Below are positions 6,227 to 14,246 of a DNA stretch of 22,739 nt, one piece after another (position 1 is the stretch's first letter; each line of letters begins with the position of its first letter). Made by a program: the position numbers and the translations under genes. This DNA is from GCA-016699975 sp964515255 (lineage in GTDB: Bacteria > Patescibacteriota > Minisyncoccia > Moranbacterales > UBA1568), in assembly GCA_964515255.1 (NCBI GenBank), contig CAZETL010000007.1:1-22739 (forward strand), given 5' to 3'. Below the pieces are notes generated by a model that had not been told where the DNA came from, did no database searches, and saw only the letters and a program-made list of their open reading frames with translations.

Positions 6227-7474
6227 ATGAGACAATCGAATATTTTTACGAAGGTGCGTCGGGAAGATCCGGCGGATGAGGTGAGTCGGAATGCGCAGTT
6301 GCTCATTCGAGCTGGTTTCGTGAACAAAGAAATGTCAGGCGTATACGCGTTTCTCCCATTGGGGCTCAGGGTCTTGAATAAAATAATTGGAATTATTCGG
6401 GAAGAGATGAATGCGATCGGCGGGCAAGAAGTTTTCCTCTCGGCTCTTCAAGAAAAATCTCTGTGGGAAAAGACGGATCGCTGGAGCGATCAAAATGTCG
6501 ACAATTGGTTCAAGACGCGACTGAAGAACGGATCTGAGCTGGGCCTCGGGTTTACTCATGAGGAACCCGTCACCGCCATGATGAAAAATCATATCGCTTC
6601 GTATCGAGATCTGCCGATATCTGTCTATCAGATTCAAACGAAGTTTCGAAACGAAGAGCGAGCGAAAAGTGGGATTATGCGTGGGCGGGAGTTTCTCATG
6701 AAGGATCTTTATTCGTTTAGCGCAACAGAAAGTGATCTCGATGAGTTTTACGAGCAATGTTCCGAAGCATATCGGAGGATTTTTGAACGAGTTGGCATTG
6801 GCGGAGTTACTTGGAAGACTTTCGCGAGCGGAGGAGTTTTCTCAAAATATAGCCATGAATTTCAGACGATTTCCGATGCTGGAGAGGATACGATTTATCT
6901 TTCTCGTGAGAAGGGTATCGCAGTGAACGAAGAAGTATATACTGACGAGATTTTGTCTGAACTGGGGTTGCAACGTGACTCTCTCGAAAAGCGAACTGCA
7001 ATTGAGGTTGGAAATATTTTTAAGCTCGGGACAAAGTTTTCGCAACCACTCGGACTTACTTATCGGGATAAAGATGGGGAAATAAAACCAGTTGTCATGG
7101 GTTGCTACGGCATCGGACCATCACGCCTTCTTGGCACGGTTGTAGAGATTCTCTCTGATGATCGTGGAATGGTTTGGCCGGATTCAATAGCGCCTTTTCA
7201 GGTGCATCTCCTTTCAATTGGGGCGGAAGAAGAAGCGGAAGAATGGTATGTGAAATTGAGCAAGGCTGGAGTTGATGTGCTTTTCGACGACCGAGACGTG
7301 AGTGCTGGTGAAAAATTCAGTGAAAGCGATCTCATTGGCGCCCCATATCGTCTAGTTGTTTCATCCCGATCTCTCGAGAAAGGCGGCGCGGAATTGAAAC
7401 ATCGAACTGGGACGGAGTCCCGCGTTCTCTCCTTCAATGAAACGTTGGAAATTTTTACCAAGAAAGAGAAATGA
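6227..7474 (+). CDS. proS: Prolyl-tRNA synthetase, short form lacking INS editing domain
   Basis: This class II synthetase charges tRNA-Pro in the cytoplasm. The 415-aa product has the start MRQSNIFTKVRREDPADEVS (like bacterial ProS), the THEE loop (110-113), a motif 2 region (about 140-164, with RNEER and REFLMKD), SHEF (209-212), motif 3 GCYGIGPSR (292-300), and the C-terminal anticodon-binding domain from WPDSIAPFQ (317-325). The INS domain of about 180 residues that deacylates Ala-tRNA-Pro in E. coli-type ProS is absent: only about 40 residues link GEDTIYL (219-225) to AIEVGNIFKLGTKFS (258-272). The ATG at 6227 is chosen by homology; ATGs at 6185 and 6206 are possible. The gene ends in an ATGA overlap with the UMP kinase. 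Confidence 0.94.
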   Translation: MRQSNIFTKVRREDPADEVSRNAQLLIRAGFVNKEMSGVYAFLPLGLRVLNKIIGIIREEMNAIGGQEVFLSALQEKSLWEKTDRWSDQNVDNWFKTRLKNGSELGLGFTHEEPVTAMMKNHIASYRDLPISVYQIQTKFRNEERAKSGIMRGREFLMKDLYSFSATESDLDEFYEQCSEAYRRIFERVGIGGVTWKTFASGGVFSKYSHEFQTISDAGEDTIYLSREKGIAVNEEVYTDEILSELGLQRDSLEKRTAIEVGNIFKLGTKFSQPLGLTYRDKDGEIKPVVMGCYGIGPSRLLGTVVEILSDDRGMVWPDSIAPFQVHLLSIGAEEEAEEWYVKLSKAGVDVLFDDRDVSAGEKFSESDLIGAPYRLVVSSRSLEKGGAELKHRTGTESRVLSFNETLEIFTKKEK

Positions 7475-8178
7475 GAAATATGAGTGATTCCCAAAATCGC
7501 TTCCTCATATCAGTTGGCGGTTCGCTTATAGTTCCGGATGGAATTGATTCTGGTTTTGTTCGGCGTTTCTATGGACTTATAACGGAGAAGATACGCGAAG
7601 GTTGCTCGTTCGTATTTGTCGTGGGAGGCGGGAAGACAGCTCGGAACTATATCAACGCGGCGTCCTCCATCCATTCAATTGAAGACGAGGACAAGGACTG
7701 GCTTGGGATCCACGCAACGAGGATGAACGCACATTTTCTTCGGACAATATTTCGTGAGTGGGCGCATCCGAAGATTAATACAAATCCGCATGATCTTGAT
7801 GACTTCTATCAGGCGAAGGAGCCAATTCTTGTCGCGGGAGGATGGCGTCCGGGATTTTCGACGGACTATATAGCGACAGTGCTTGCGAAATATCTTGATT
7901 TTCCAACAGTTCTCAATCTCTCGAATACTGATGGCGTATATGATCGGGATCCGAATCGGCATCCGGACTCGAAGCGGTATGACCAGATCCACTGGCCAGA
8001 GTTTCGGAAGCTTGTAGGGAATGAGTGGAATCCTGGGATGAGTGCGCCGTTTGATCCGGTTGCTTCGAAACTTGCCGAGGAATCTGGAATAACCGTTGTT
8101 GTTTTGGATGGATCGGATACGGACAATCTTTCAAGCTATTTTTCAGGAGGGGATTTTGTTGGAACGGTAATTCGGTAG
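7471..8178 (+). CDS. pyrH: UMP kinase, archaeal type (amino acid kinase fold)
   Basis: This protein would phosphorylate UMP to UDP with ATP. The 235-aa sequence follows the archaeal-type UMP kinase pattern: SVGGSLI (14-20), VVGGGKTAR (50-58), GIHATRMNAHFL (79-90, the nucleotide-binding ATRxNA block), GGWRPGFSTDYIA (123-135), SNTDGVYDRDP (151-161) and DPVASKLAEESG (195-206). A bacterial-type PyrH would instead have a K-x-SGE opening and a different acceptor loop. The ATG at 7471 overlaps the proS stop as ATGA, implying translational coupling; the ATG at 7480 is the alternative. UDP made here could feed the nucleotide-sugar genes downstream (inference). Another AAK-family role cannot be excluded. 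Confidence 0.85.
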   Translation: MRNMSDSQNRFLISVGGSLIVPDGIDSGFVRRFYGLITEKIREGCSFVFVVGGGKTARNYINAASSIHSIEDEDKDWLGIHATRMNAHFLRTIFREWAHPKINTNPHDLDDFYQAKEPILVAGGWRPGFSTDYIATVLAKYLDFPTVLNLSNTDGVYDRDPNRHPDSKRYDQIHWPEFRKLVGNEWNPGMSAPFDPVASKLAEESGITVVVLDGSDTDNLSSYFSGGDFVGTVIR

Positions 8179-8235
8179 ATCAGCCAAAGAGTCGCGGTTT
8201 TCTCTGAGACGTATTTAACTTGTCATTTGCCGGAT

Positions 8236-9342
8236 ATGCAGATTGCGGTTCAGGCGGCAGATCTCGATGCGGAGCGAATTGATGGAACGAGAGTGTATCT
8301 TCTGCGGCTTCTTGAGCGATTCGGAACGATTACTCCGGGAAGTAAGTGGCATCTGTATCACCGAAGCGTTTTCAATCCGTCGCTTTCTCCGCCAGCACTT
8401 CGAAACTACGAGGTTCACTCTGTTCCATTCCCCATTTCGTGGACCCAAACCAGATTTGCTTTCGAACTTTTCCGCCTTCGTCCGGATCGAGTGTTTTTAC
8501 CGATACAAACGGTCCCGTTCTTTCTTCCAAGAAAGACTGAATCTATCGTCACGATTCATGACCTAGCATTTAAAATTTTTCCAGAGCACTTTCCGCCCCG
8601 CGATTTGCGGCGATTGAATTGGTTTACCGATTTCTCTATTCGAAAAGCAACAAGGCTGATCGCCGTTTCTGAATCGACCAAGAGGGATATCCTGAAGTTT
8701 TATCCCGGGACACGCGAGGATAAAATCCGGGTCGTGTATCATGGTTTCGATATGATCTTGCCCGTAACCGAGGAAGCTCGAGAGAGTGTTCTCGGGAGAT
8801 TCAATCTCGTATCCGGAGAATATATCCTATACGTCGGCGCGCTTCAGCCGAGAAAAAATCTGGAGCGGCTTTTAGCGGCGTTCAAAATGATTGCCGAGAG
8901 ATACCCGCTCATGAAGCTTGTGCTTGCTGGCGAGTCGGCATGGATGAGCGAAGGAATCATTCGCGCGAGCGCTCAACATGCATTTCGAGAGAGAATCGTG
9001 CTTGCTGGTAGAGTCTCTTTTTTGGATCGGTCTGCTCTCTATCGAAGTGCAAGGATTTTTGTGTTTCCTTCCCTCTATGAGGGATTTGGGCTCCCAATAC
9101 TTGAAGCGTTTGCAGCTGGGGTCCCGGCTATTTGCGCAGGTAATTCTAGCATGCCGGAGGTTGCGGGAGATGCGGCGTTTCTTTTTGATTCCGAAAGCAT
9201 CGTCGAACTTGCCGAAGGAATTTCCAGACTCTGGGAAGATACTTCTGAGCGGGGAAGGCTTGTTGAACTTGGAACGGCGCAACTCAGAAAATTCTCCTGG
9301 GACAAATGCGCTCGTGAGACGGCGGAATGGATTCTTTCTTAA
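8236..9342 (+). CDS. Glycosyltransferase, GT4 family (GT-B fold)
   Basis: This is a retaining GT-B glycosyltransferase likely to add a hexose to a lipid-linked or surface glycan on the cytoplasmic side. The 368 residues from the ATG show an acceptor-domain block VTIHDLAF (105-112), the domain-linking VGALQPRKN (200-208), and the donor-site PSLYEGFGLPILEAFAAG (278-295) with the E-x7-E pair of the GT4 family. The layout resembles WbaZ/mannosyltransferase-type enzymes, but the donor sugar cannot be read from sequence. A TTG at 8227 would add three residues; the ATG is preferred. It stands alone: 57 nt separate it from the UMP kinase, and it converges with the small membrane protein at 9390. Confidence 0.88.
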   Translation: MQIAVQAADLDAERIDGTRVYLLRLLERFGTITPGSKWHLYHRSVFNPSLSPPALRNYEVHSVPFPISWTQTRFAFELFRLRPDRVFLPIQTVPFFLPRKTESIVTIHDLAFKIFPEHFPPRDLRRLNWFTDFSIRKATRLIAVSESTKRDILKFYPGTREDKIRVVYHGFDMILPVTEEARESVLGRFNLVSGEYILYVGALQPRKNLERLLAAFKMIAERYPLMKLVLAGESAWMSEGIIRASAQHAFRERIVLAGRVSFLDRSALYRSARIFVFPSLYEGFGLPILEAFAAGVPAICAGNSSMPEVAGDAAFLFDSESIVELAEGISRLWEDTSERGRLVELGTAQLRKFSWDKCARETAEWILS

Positions 9343-9389
9343 AAGAAACGATTTCAGGAAACGGATTTTTTTCGGAAATGTTTCAGGGA

Positions 9390-9821
9390 TCAGTCTTGGG
9401 TATTTCTCCAAAGAATGAGGGCTCCGAGAAGTGGAAAGGTGATAGCAAGGAGTGTGACAATAATCCCGAGACGGAAACCAATGAGAGCATTTCCAAACAC
9501 AAATGCCGCCCACATGAGAAATGAGACAAGGAGAACGGAGTCTGCTATGCGCCGTGACCTTGAAGGAGCTGGCGGCATTTTTCGAATAGCGGCAACTCTT
9601 TGCTCGATGAGGAGGGCAAGAACAGAACCAAATACGAAGAAAATAACCGCATAGCGAACGGACACAGTTCCCGGTAGGATACTCTCAAATGAGAGTGCAA
9701 TAGCAAGGGAGAGAAGAGAAAGCTTCGCGATATCACGAAGAAGTATAGAGAGGGCTGTGCGAGCATTTTCCGATGGGCGCGGAAGGCGGAGTCGATGAAT
9801 AAATCGGGGAAGAAGATTCAT
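9390..9821 (-). CDS. Small polytopic membrane protein, unknown function
   Basis: The 143-aa product is not recognised. It has a basic N-terminus and four hydrophobic segments (about residues 33-50, 55-72, 94-112 and 117-137). A basic, Pro-rich loop between the second and third pairs (EQRVAAIRKMPPAPSRSRR) is expected on the cytoplasmic side. It is the last gene of a minus-strand unit behind the GT-C protein and the repeat protein, 40 nt after the latter. The layout is compatible with a small accessory subunit or GtrA-like flippase, but no diagnostic motif supports either. Confidence 0.65.
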   Translation of the reverse strand: MNLLPRFIHRLRLPRPSENARTALSILLRDIAKLSLLSLAIALSFESILPGTVSVRYAVIFFVFGSVLALLIEQRVAAIRKMPPAPSRSRRIADSVLLVSFLMWAAFVFGNALIGFRLGIIVTLLAITFPLLGALILWRNTQD

Positions 9822-9861
9822 ATCCTATGTGGCTTCAAATATACTACCAAACGAGCAGATC

Positions 9862-11193
9862 TCATGGAGTTGTTGAGATGTATCGGGAGAGGACTCGATT
9901 TTTAAGTTTAGAAAGTCTTGCGAGAAGTGTATCCTGAGTTACTTTTGTTTCAAAAGAAGCGTCGATTCTCTGAAGGGAGGCTTCTTCTGGGAAATGAAAG
10001 GACAGTTCATATGTGTCTCCAGGAAAACTCCGCAGTCTATCGAGAGGTATCGAACAATCAAGATAGGATGAAGACAGGGAGTATCTCTCTGAAAGAGTGC
10101 ATGATTCCGACGTGGCGAGCGAGTCCAATGAAACGGAGATCGGGTGCCGGTTTCCAAGCCAGAGCTTTCGAATTGTTGGACTGAGGATTTCGCGTTTCTT
10201 TCCGCCATCGATCAGAAAGTATCGATTCTCTTTCGTGTCTGCGAGCACGGATCCATCAGGGTGAGGCGTATTGAAGTTTACGGACTTTCCTTTTTGTTCG
10301 AGACTGAGCTCCTCATCGCTCACAGTGATAAGATCATCCCATGAATATCCAAGAGAAAGGAAGATATCGACGCCGAGCACTGCCCTTGGCGATGAACCGT
10401 CCATGATATACGCGCCATCCCCCCATGCAAGGACGGCTCCGCTCGGAAATCCGCGCCATTCATCTGAGATCGTTTTGTTTTGTACGAATGAGGCGTCTTC
10501 TGGGATGGCCCATGTATCCGGGAATCGAAATAAGAACGCTCCTGGACTGACAAATGGGATGAGTTTCTCATTTCTCCATTCGTAGTAGGTGCCGTCAACT
10601 TTGATAAAAGTGCCGTCAGGGAGATCGTCTCTTGTTCCAACTACGATTCCGCCATCCCTCTGGAAGGCGAGATCGGAAGATTCTATAGGGAGAAACGATG
10701 AAGGATCGTATCCAATGGATCGCACGACTGATTCCGAAGGGAATCGTTTTGCGGTTCCGTTTGGAGCGATCTGATAGAAAGCATTTCCTAGTCGAAGGAG
10801 AGATCCCTTTGGAAAAGGAGCTGGGCTTCCGTCGGGATAAAGAAATGCGCGTTGTGATCGTCGAACAGAAACAGTTCCATTTACCAGGGGATTCGAGGCG
10901 GTTTCGCCGATAATTCGAATATCGATCTTTGAATAGTCGCCGAACGCGGCAACGTTTCCAAGTAAGGTTCCATTGTGCGGGACATGTCCGTTTGAGAGAT
11001 CTTCTTCCGTTATTGAGCGAGGGCTCTCAATGGTGTTGCTCTGGGCTTTTGAATTTGCGAAATTAAAGAAGAATTCTTGCGCAGGAAAGAGCGTGACATA
11101 AAGAAACAGGATTCCGCCCGACAGAAATGCAGAGAAGATGAGAACTCGCGCGAAGAATAAAGGATATTTCCATCGAGGGGGAAGCGGGGTCAT
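9862..11193 (-). CDS. Membrane-anchored extracytoplasmic protein with four internal repeats
   Basis: The 443-aa protein has one N-terminal membrane anchor (about residues 11-35) and a large exported region. Four repeats of about 45-50 residues occur at about 127-174, 191-236, 249-296 and 311-359. Each follows the scheme P-x-G-(S/T/A)-x-(L/I) ... Y-x-(I/W) ... G-x-x-(R/K) ... (F/V)-x-S/G-x-x-(L/F)-G-(Y/x) ... (L)-x-x-(S)-x-x-x-L. Similar 'DGTLVK..VYVIENGKKR..' repeats occur in exported proteins of Patescibacteria and Actinobacteria, though their function is not established to my knowledge. The C-terminal 80 residues hold the only two cysteines (C365, C380), which may form a disulfide. Its start overlaps the stop of the GT-C gene as ATGA, so the two proteins are probably made together. 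Confidence 0.8.
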   Translation of the reverse strand: MTPLPPRWKYPLFFARVLIFSAFLSGGILFLYVTLFPAQEFFFNFANSKAQSNTIESPRSITEEDLSNGHVPHNGTLLGNVAAFGDYSKIDIRIIGETASNPLVNGTVSVRRSQRAFLYPDGSPAPFPKGSLLRLGNAFYQIAPNGTAKRFPSESVVRSIGYDPSSFLPIESSDLAFQRDGGIVVGTRDDLPDGTFIKVDGTYYEWRNEKLIPFVSPGAFLFRFPDTWAIPEDASFVQNKTISDEWRGFPSGAVLAWGDGAYIMDGSSPRAVLGVDIFLSLGYSWDDLITVSDEELSLEQKGKSVNFNTPHPDGSVLADTKENRYFLIDGGKKREILSPTIRKLWLGNRHPISVSLDSLATSESCTLSERYSLSSSYLDCSIPLDRLRSFPGDTYELSFHFPEEASLQRIDASFETKVTQDTLLARLSKLKNRVLSRYISTTP

Positions 11194-13010
11194 AGTGGTC
11201 GGACAAGAAAAATAGATCCTTGCGCGGTCTGGCCTATTCTTCTAGGGAGAGAAAGAGGGTTTGTTTCGTGGGAGATGCCGGATGTTCGCAGAGTGTACCC
11301 TTTTACTTTTGTTAGGGAAAAGTTCTTCGAGAGGAATTTGTATGCAGGCGTATCTTCGGACTGAGCTATGAAAAATATTTGATTGAACGGGGACAGGTCA
11401 ATCCTCGAGAGGTCCTCAGGATTGAAAAAGTATATCGCTGATTTTCCAAAAATCGTGTTTAACGGATCAGAGATCATGGAGAACGGATCTCCCGATGCGA
11501 GTCGATCAACAAGCACGAGATCTTTTTCTGAAAATGATCTGGAAATCTCTCGAGTGTCCTCGAGGAGATGAGGGTTCTCTGAGTCAGTTAGGACGGCAAA
11601 TGTTGAGGGGAGCATCGGAAGTACAAGAAGAAGCGAAAATGCCCCGGAGAAAACGAAGGGACGGACTGATATTCCTGGAAAGTGTAGGCGATACTTTTCA
11701 AATATGGACGAGATGCCGAAAGCCGCAAAGAGAATCGCCGGAGTCCAAAAAAAAGGAATGAATCGACGGAGTTCCCAGGGATGATCCGGAGAGATATGCG
11801 ATCCGAAGAGATACAGGAATGTTGGAAATGCAAGAAAGAAAGGGAGAATTGCATTATACCGTTTTGACTGGAAAAGCGCAGCGAGACCGAATATGGCGGC
11901 AACCAAAACCGGAATAAGTCCGTAAGTCCAGAACAACTCAATATTTCTGAGAAATGATGATGCGGAAGAGCTGGAGATTCCGGACATCTGGTTTTCGAGG
12001 ACTTGCATATCGGAGTATGAATCGAGGAGGGCCTTGCCGATGGTTCGGTAGAAAGGGAGCGTATTGAGCACCCCTATTGTCATCGAGAGCGCAAAGAATG
12101 CGGCGCAGGGAACGAAAAGCGAAGCGAATCGCTTCAGGAGGAAGACTCGAGAGCCAGGAAAGAAGAATGGGACGAGAAACGCTATGGGCGCAATAGCGAA
12201 TCCCTCGATCCGAGTAAGGGAGAGGAGTGTTGCACTGAGCGCTCCGGCGAAAAATCGGAATGCGTTTGGATGTTGTATGAAGCGGAAGAGAAAGAAGTTT
12301 AGAATGAGAAAGAGTGGCATGGCAAGATTCTCGCTGAGCGTATTTTCGGATATCCAAAGAAATGGGAAGGACAACGATGCGGCAACGACGCTTCCTAATG
12401 CAAATGGAAGCGGGAGTGATTGGCGAACAAGCACGAGTATTGTTACCAGGGAAAGAAAGAGAGTGAAAGCGTTTGCGATGGAAAGTCCGGCGAGGCCGAA
12501 CAATGTGAAATTGCCGGAGAGCCAGACGGTATATCCCAACGGAAACTGAGAGATAAGGGATCCATCTGGTGAATAGAAAAATCCCGGGAAATTGAGCGCC
12601 TTTCCCGCGCCATAATACTCAAAGAATGTGTGAGCGATGAGGGATTGGCTTTCAAGGGACCCTCCTGTAGAGAGTCGAATAGCAGCGTTCGCGTATGACC
12701 CTTGGTCTCGCCCTGAAAAGATGGTCGGGGCAGATAGAGAGGTTGATAGCATGGCAAAAAGGAAGACGATGCCGCCGAACGAGACAAGCGCCGCGGATGG
12801 CCGCAACTTCCAGAGAGAGATGATGACGCCGGAGAAGGCTATAGTTGCCGTAGCGAGCACGAGTCTCCCCGAGAATAAACCGAGGATAGCGAGAATACAA
12901 AGAAGAGAGATTGATAGAAGCCACGCAAACGACACTCGTTCGAGAATAAGAGGGTCGCTCTCATGAGGGTGAGAGGGCGGATTTACGTTTGAAGGAGATT
13001 CGCTTTCCAT
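11190..13010 (-). CDS. Polytopic GT-C-type glycosyltransferase-like protein
   Basis: The 606-aa protein has about a dozen membrane segments in its first 480 residues and a soluble C-terminal domain (about 490-606). The first extracytoplasmic loop holds the acidic motif SGRDQGSYANAA (99-110), the position and type of acidic site found in PMT/ArnT/RgtA-like GT-C enzymes that use polyprenyl-phosphate sugars outside the membrane. The specific sugar and acceptor are unknown. The ATG at 13010 is chosen because a promoter-like element lies exactly upstream; an ATG at 13094 would overlap the divergent gene at 13074 and place the promoter inside the gene. It is the first gene of the unit with the repeat protein (ATGA overlap) and the small membrane protein. 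Confidence 0.8.
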   Translation of the reverse strand: MESESPSNVNPPSHPHESDPLILERVSFAWLLSISLLCILAILGLFSGRLVLATATIAFSGVIISLWKLRPSAALVSFGGIVFLFAMLSTSLSAPTIFSGRDQGSYANAAIRLSTGGSLESQSLIAHTFFEYYGAGKALNFPGFFYSPDGSLISQFPLGYTVWLSGNFTLFGLAGLSIANAFTLFLSLVTILVLVRQSLPLPFALGSVVAASLSFPFLWISENTLSENLAMPLFLILNFFLFRFIQHPNAFRFFAGALSATLLSLTRIEGFAIAPIAFLVPFFFPGSRVFLLKRFASLFVPCAAFFALSMTIGVLNTLPFYRTIGKALLDSYSDMQVLENQMSGISSSSASSFLRNIELFWTYGLIPVLVAAIFGLAALFQSKRYNAILPFFLAFPTFLYLFGSHISPDHPWELRRFIPFFWTPAILFAAFGISSIFEKYRLHFPGISVRPFVFSGAFSLLLVLPMLPSTFAVLTDSENPHLLEDTREISRSFSEKDLVLVDRLASGDPFSMISDPLNTIFGKSAIYFFNPEDLSRIDLSPFNQIFFIAQSEDTPAYKFLSKNFSLTKVKGYTLRTSGISHETNPLSLPRRIGQTAQGSIFLVRPL

Positions 13011-13016
13011 GGCAAA

Positions 13017-13045
13017 AGTATAGAGCTTTTTGCTTCTCTGGGCAA
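13017..13045 (-). promoter_or_regulatory. Divergent promoter, leaderless type, for GT-C unit
   Basis: On the minus strand, TTGCCC (13045-13040) and TATACT (13022-13017) are separated by 17 bp. The -10 ends exactly 6 nt before the ATG at 13010, so the predicted first transcribed base is the A of the start codon. No Shine-Dalgarno is needed or visible. Confidence 0.65.
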
Positions 13046-13058
13046 AAAATTTCGGTTT

Positions 13059-13067
13059 TGGTACCAT
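13059..13067 (+). promoter_or_regulatory. Divergent promoter, leaderless type, for glycosyltransferase at 13074
   Basis: TGGTACCAT is an extended -10 element (TGn plus TACCAT at 13062-13067). It ends 6 nt before the ATG at 13074, the same spacing as the opposing promoter. No -35 is evident. The two promoters share a 63-bp intergenic region. Confidence 0.5.
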
Positions 13068-13073
13068 AGAGTC

Positions 13074-14246
13074 ATGAAGAGTCTTTCGGTCCAATTTGGG
13101 AAGTTTAAATCGTCAATTCGAGAAGAAGGGATTAGGAGGGCGATGACGCGATTGATTTTTGCTTGCGCGTCAATGGTGCGCCCGATTCCTCGAGGAGATG
13201 TGCTTGTCGTGAGTGGCGGAACCGGCGACAGTGCCCGGTATCGATCTCGCCATATCGCAGAATCATTGCGATATCAAGGGATCCGGGCATCAGCCTCGGC
13301 ACAGGGATCAATTTTTCTCCCGTTCCAGGCGAATCATTTTCGTGTTTTCGTCTTTCATCGCCCAATATGGAATCGGAGATTGGAGATACTTTTTCTGAGG
13401 CTAAAGGAACTCGGGAAAGTGGTCGTGTTCGATGCGGACGATCTTACATTTGACGCCGATATATTTCGAGGAACAGCCGCTTTTGAGTCGATGAATCAAT
13501 CTGAGCGGAAATCTTACGAGCAGGGTCTTGGGAAAGAGTTCTTGGACGATCCGTACGTGGACGTGGCGACGGCAAGTACGCCGTTCCTTGCGGAGAGACT
13601 CAGCTGTCTTCAAAAGAAGACCTTTGTAATTCGAAATCGCCTCTCCGTTCGAGATGTTGAGATAGCGGAGAATATTTCGGCTTCTAGGGCAGAGAATGCG
13701 AAGGATCGGGTAGTAATAGGCTATTTTAGCGGGACAAGGAGCCATGATCGCGATTTTGGCACGGTGTCAGGAGTGTTGTCTCAGCTCCTTCAAGAGCATC
13801 GGGGATTGCAGCTCCGTCTTGTCGGGCCGCTTGCAGTCCCTCAGTCACTTGGTGCATTTTCTGATCGAATCGAAAGACTTCCGTTTGCTTCAAGAAGGAA
13901 GCACTTCGAGAACATTGCTGGCGTTGATATCAATATCGCACCGCTTGAAATTGGCGACTCATTTTGCGAATCGAAGAGCGAATTGAAATTTTTCGAAGCG
14001 GGTATTGTTCGAGTCCCTACGGTTGCTTCGGCGACGCGGACATTCCGAGAATCGATCGAGGACGGTGTCGACGGATTCGTCGCGATGGATGAAAAGGAGT
14101 GGAGAGAAAAACTAAACCGTCTTATTTCGGATGCTAAGCTTCGAAGAAGAATGGGATGTCAGGCATACGAGACGGCGAGAATTGGTTATGCGGCGGATAC
14201 GGCGAGGGATGATGAATACGTTAACTTCTTGAGGAAAAACATATGA
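13074..14246 (+). CDS. Glycosyltransferase, GT-B fold (GT4-like)
   Basis: This is a likely cytoplasmic glycosyltransferase for the surface glycan. The 390-aa product opens with a basic segment and then a Rossmann-type domain with VVSGGTGDSARYRSRHIAE (45-63) and VVFDADDLTFD (117-127). The C-terminal domain has GYFSGTRSHDRDF (216-228), LVGPL (249-253) and the donor-site block ESKSELKFFEAGIVRVP (299-315), which places an acidic pair in the GT4 E-x7-E region. I recall this 'SGTxSHDxDF ... E-x-K-S-E-L-K' form from a widespread uncharacterised GT subgroup. The donor is unknown. It is coupled to the following epimerase by an ATGA overlap, and a GAGGA site at 14231-14235 serves the downstream gene from inside this one. 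Confidence 0.85.
   Translation: MKSLSVQFGKFKSSIREEGIRRAMTRLIFACASMVRPIPRGDVLVVSGGTGDSARYRSRHIAESLRYQGIRASASAQGSIFLPFQANHFRVFVFHRPIWNRRLEILFLRLKELGKVVVFDADDLTFDADIFRGTAAFESMNQSERKSYEQGLGKEFLDDPYVDVATASTPFLAERLSCLQKKTFVIRNRLSVRDVEIAENISASRAENAKDRVVIGYFSGTRSHDRDFGTVSGVLSQLLQEHRGLQLRLVGPLAVPQSLGAFSDRIERLPFASRRKHFENIAGVDINIAPLEIGDSFCESKSELKFFEAGIVRVPTVASATRTFRESIEDGVDGFVAMDEKEWREKLNRLISDAKLRRRMGCQAYETARIGYAADTARDDEYVNFLRKNI

Noticed and set aside
5422..6327. Open frame of about 300 codons on the minus strand over the last pseudopilin and the proS start
   Set aside because: It is antisense to a clear pseudopilin and to the terminator at 6128-6168, and its translation has no recognisable domain or hydrophobic pattern.
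8872..9513. Minus-strand open frame of about 210 codons opposite the GT4 gene
   Set aside because: It lies antisense to the conserved donor-site half of the glycosyltransferase, has a basic low-information translation, and also overlaps the small membrane protein gene.
13011..13094. Longer start (ATG at 13094) for the GT-C gene
   Set aside because: It would overlap the divergent glycosyltransferase start and put the promoter inside the gene. The added residues are not hydrophobic or conserved-looking.
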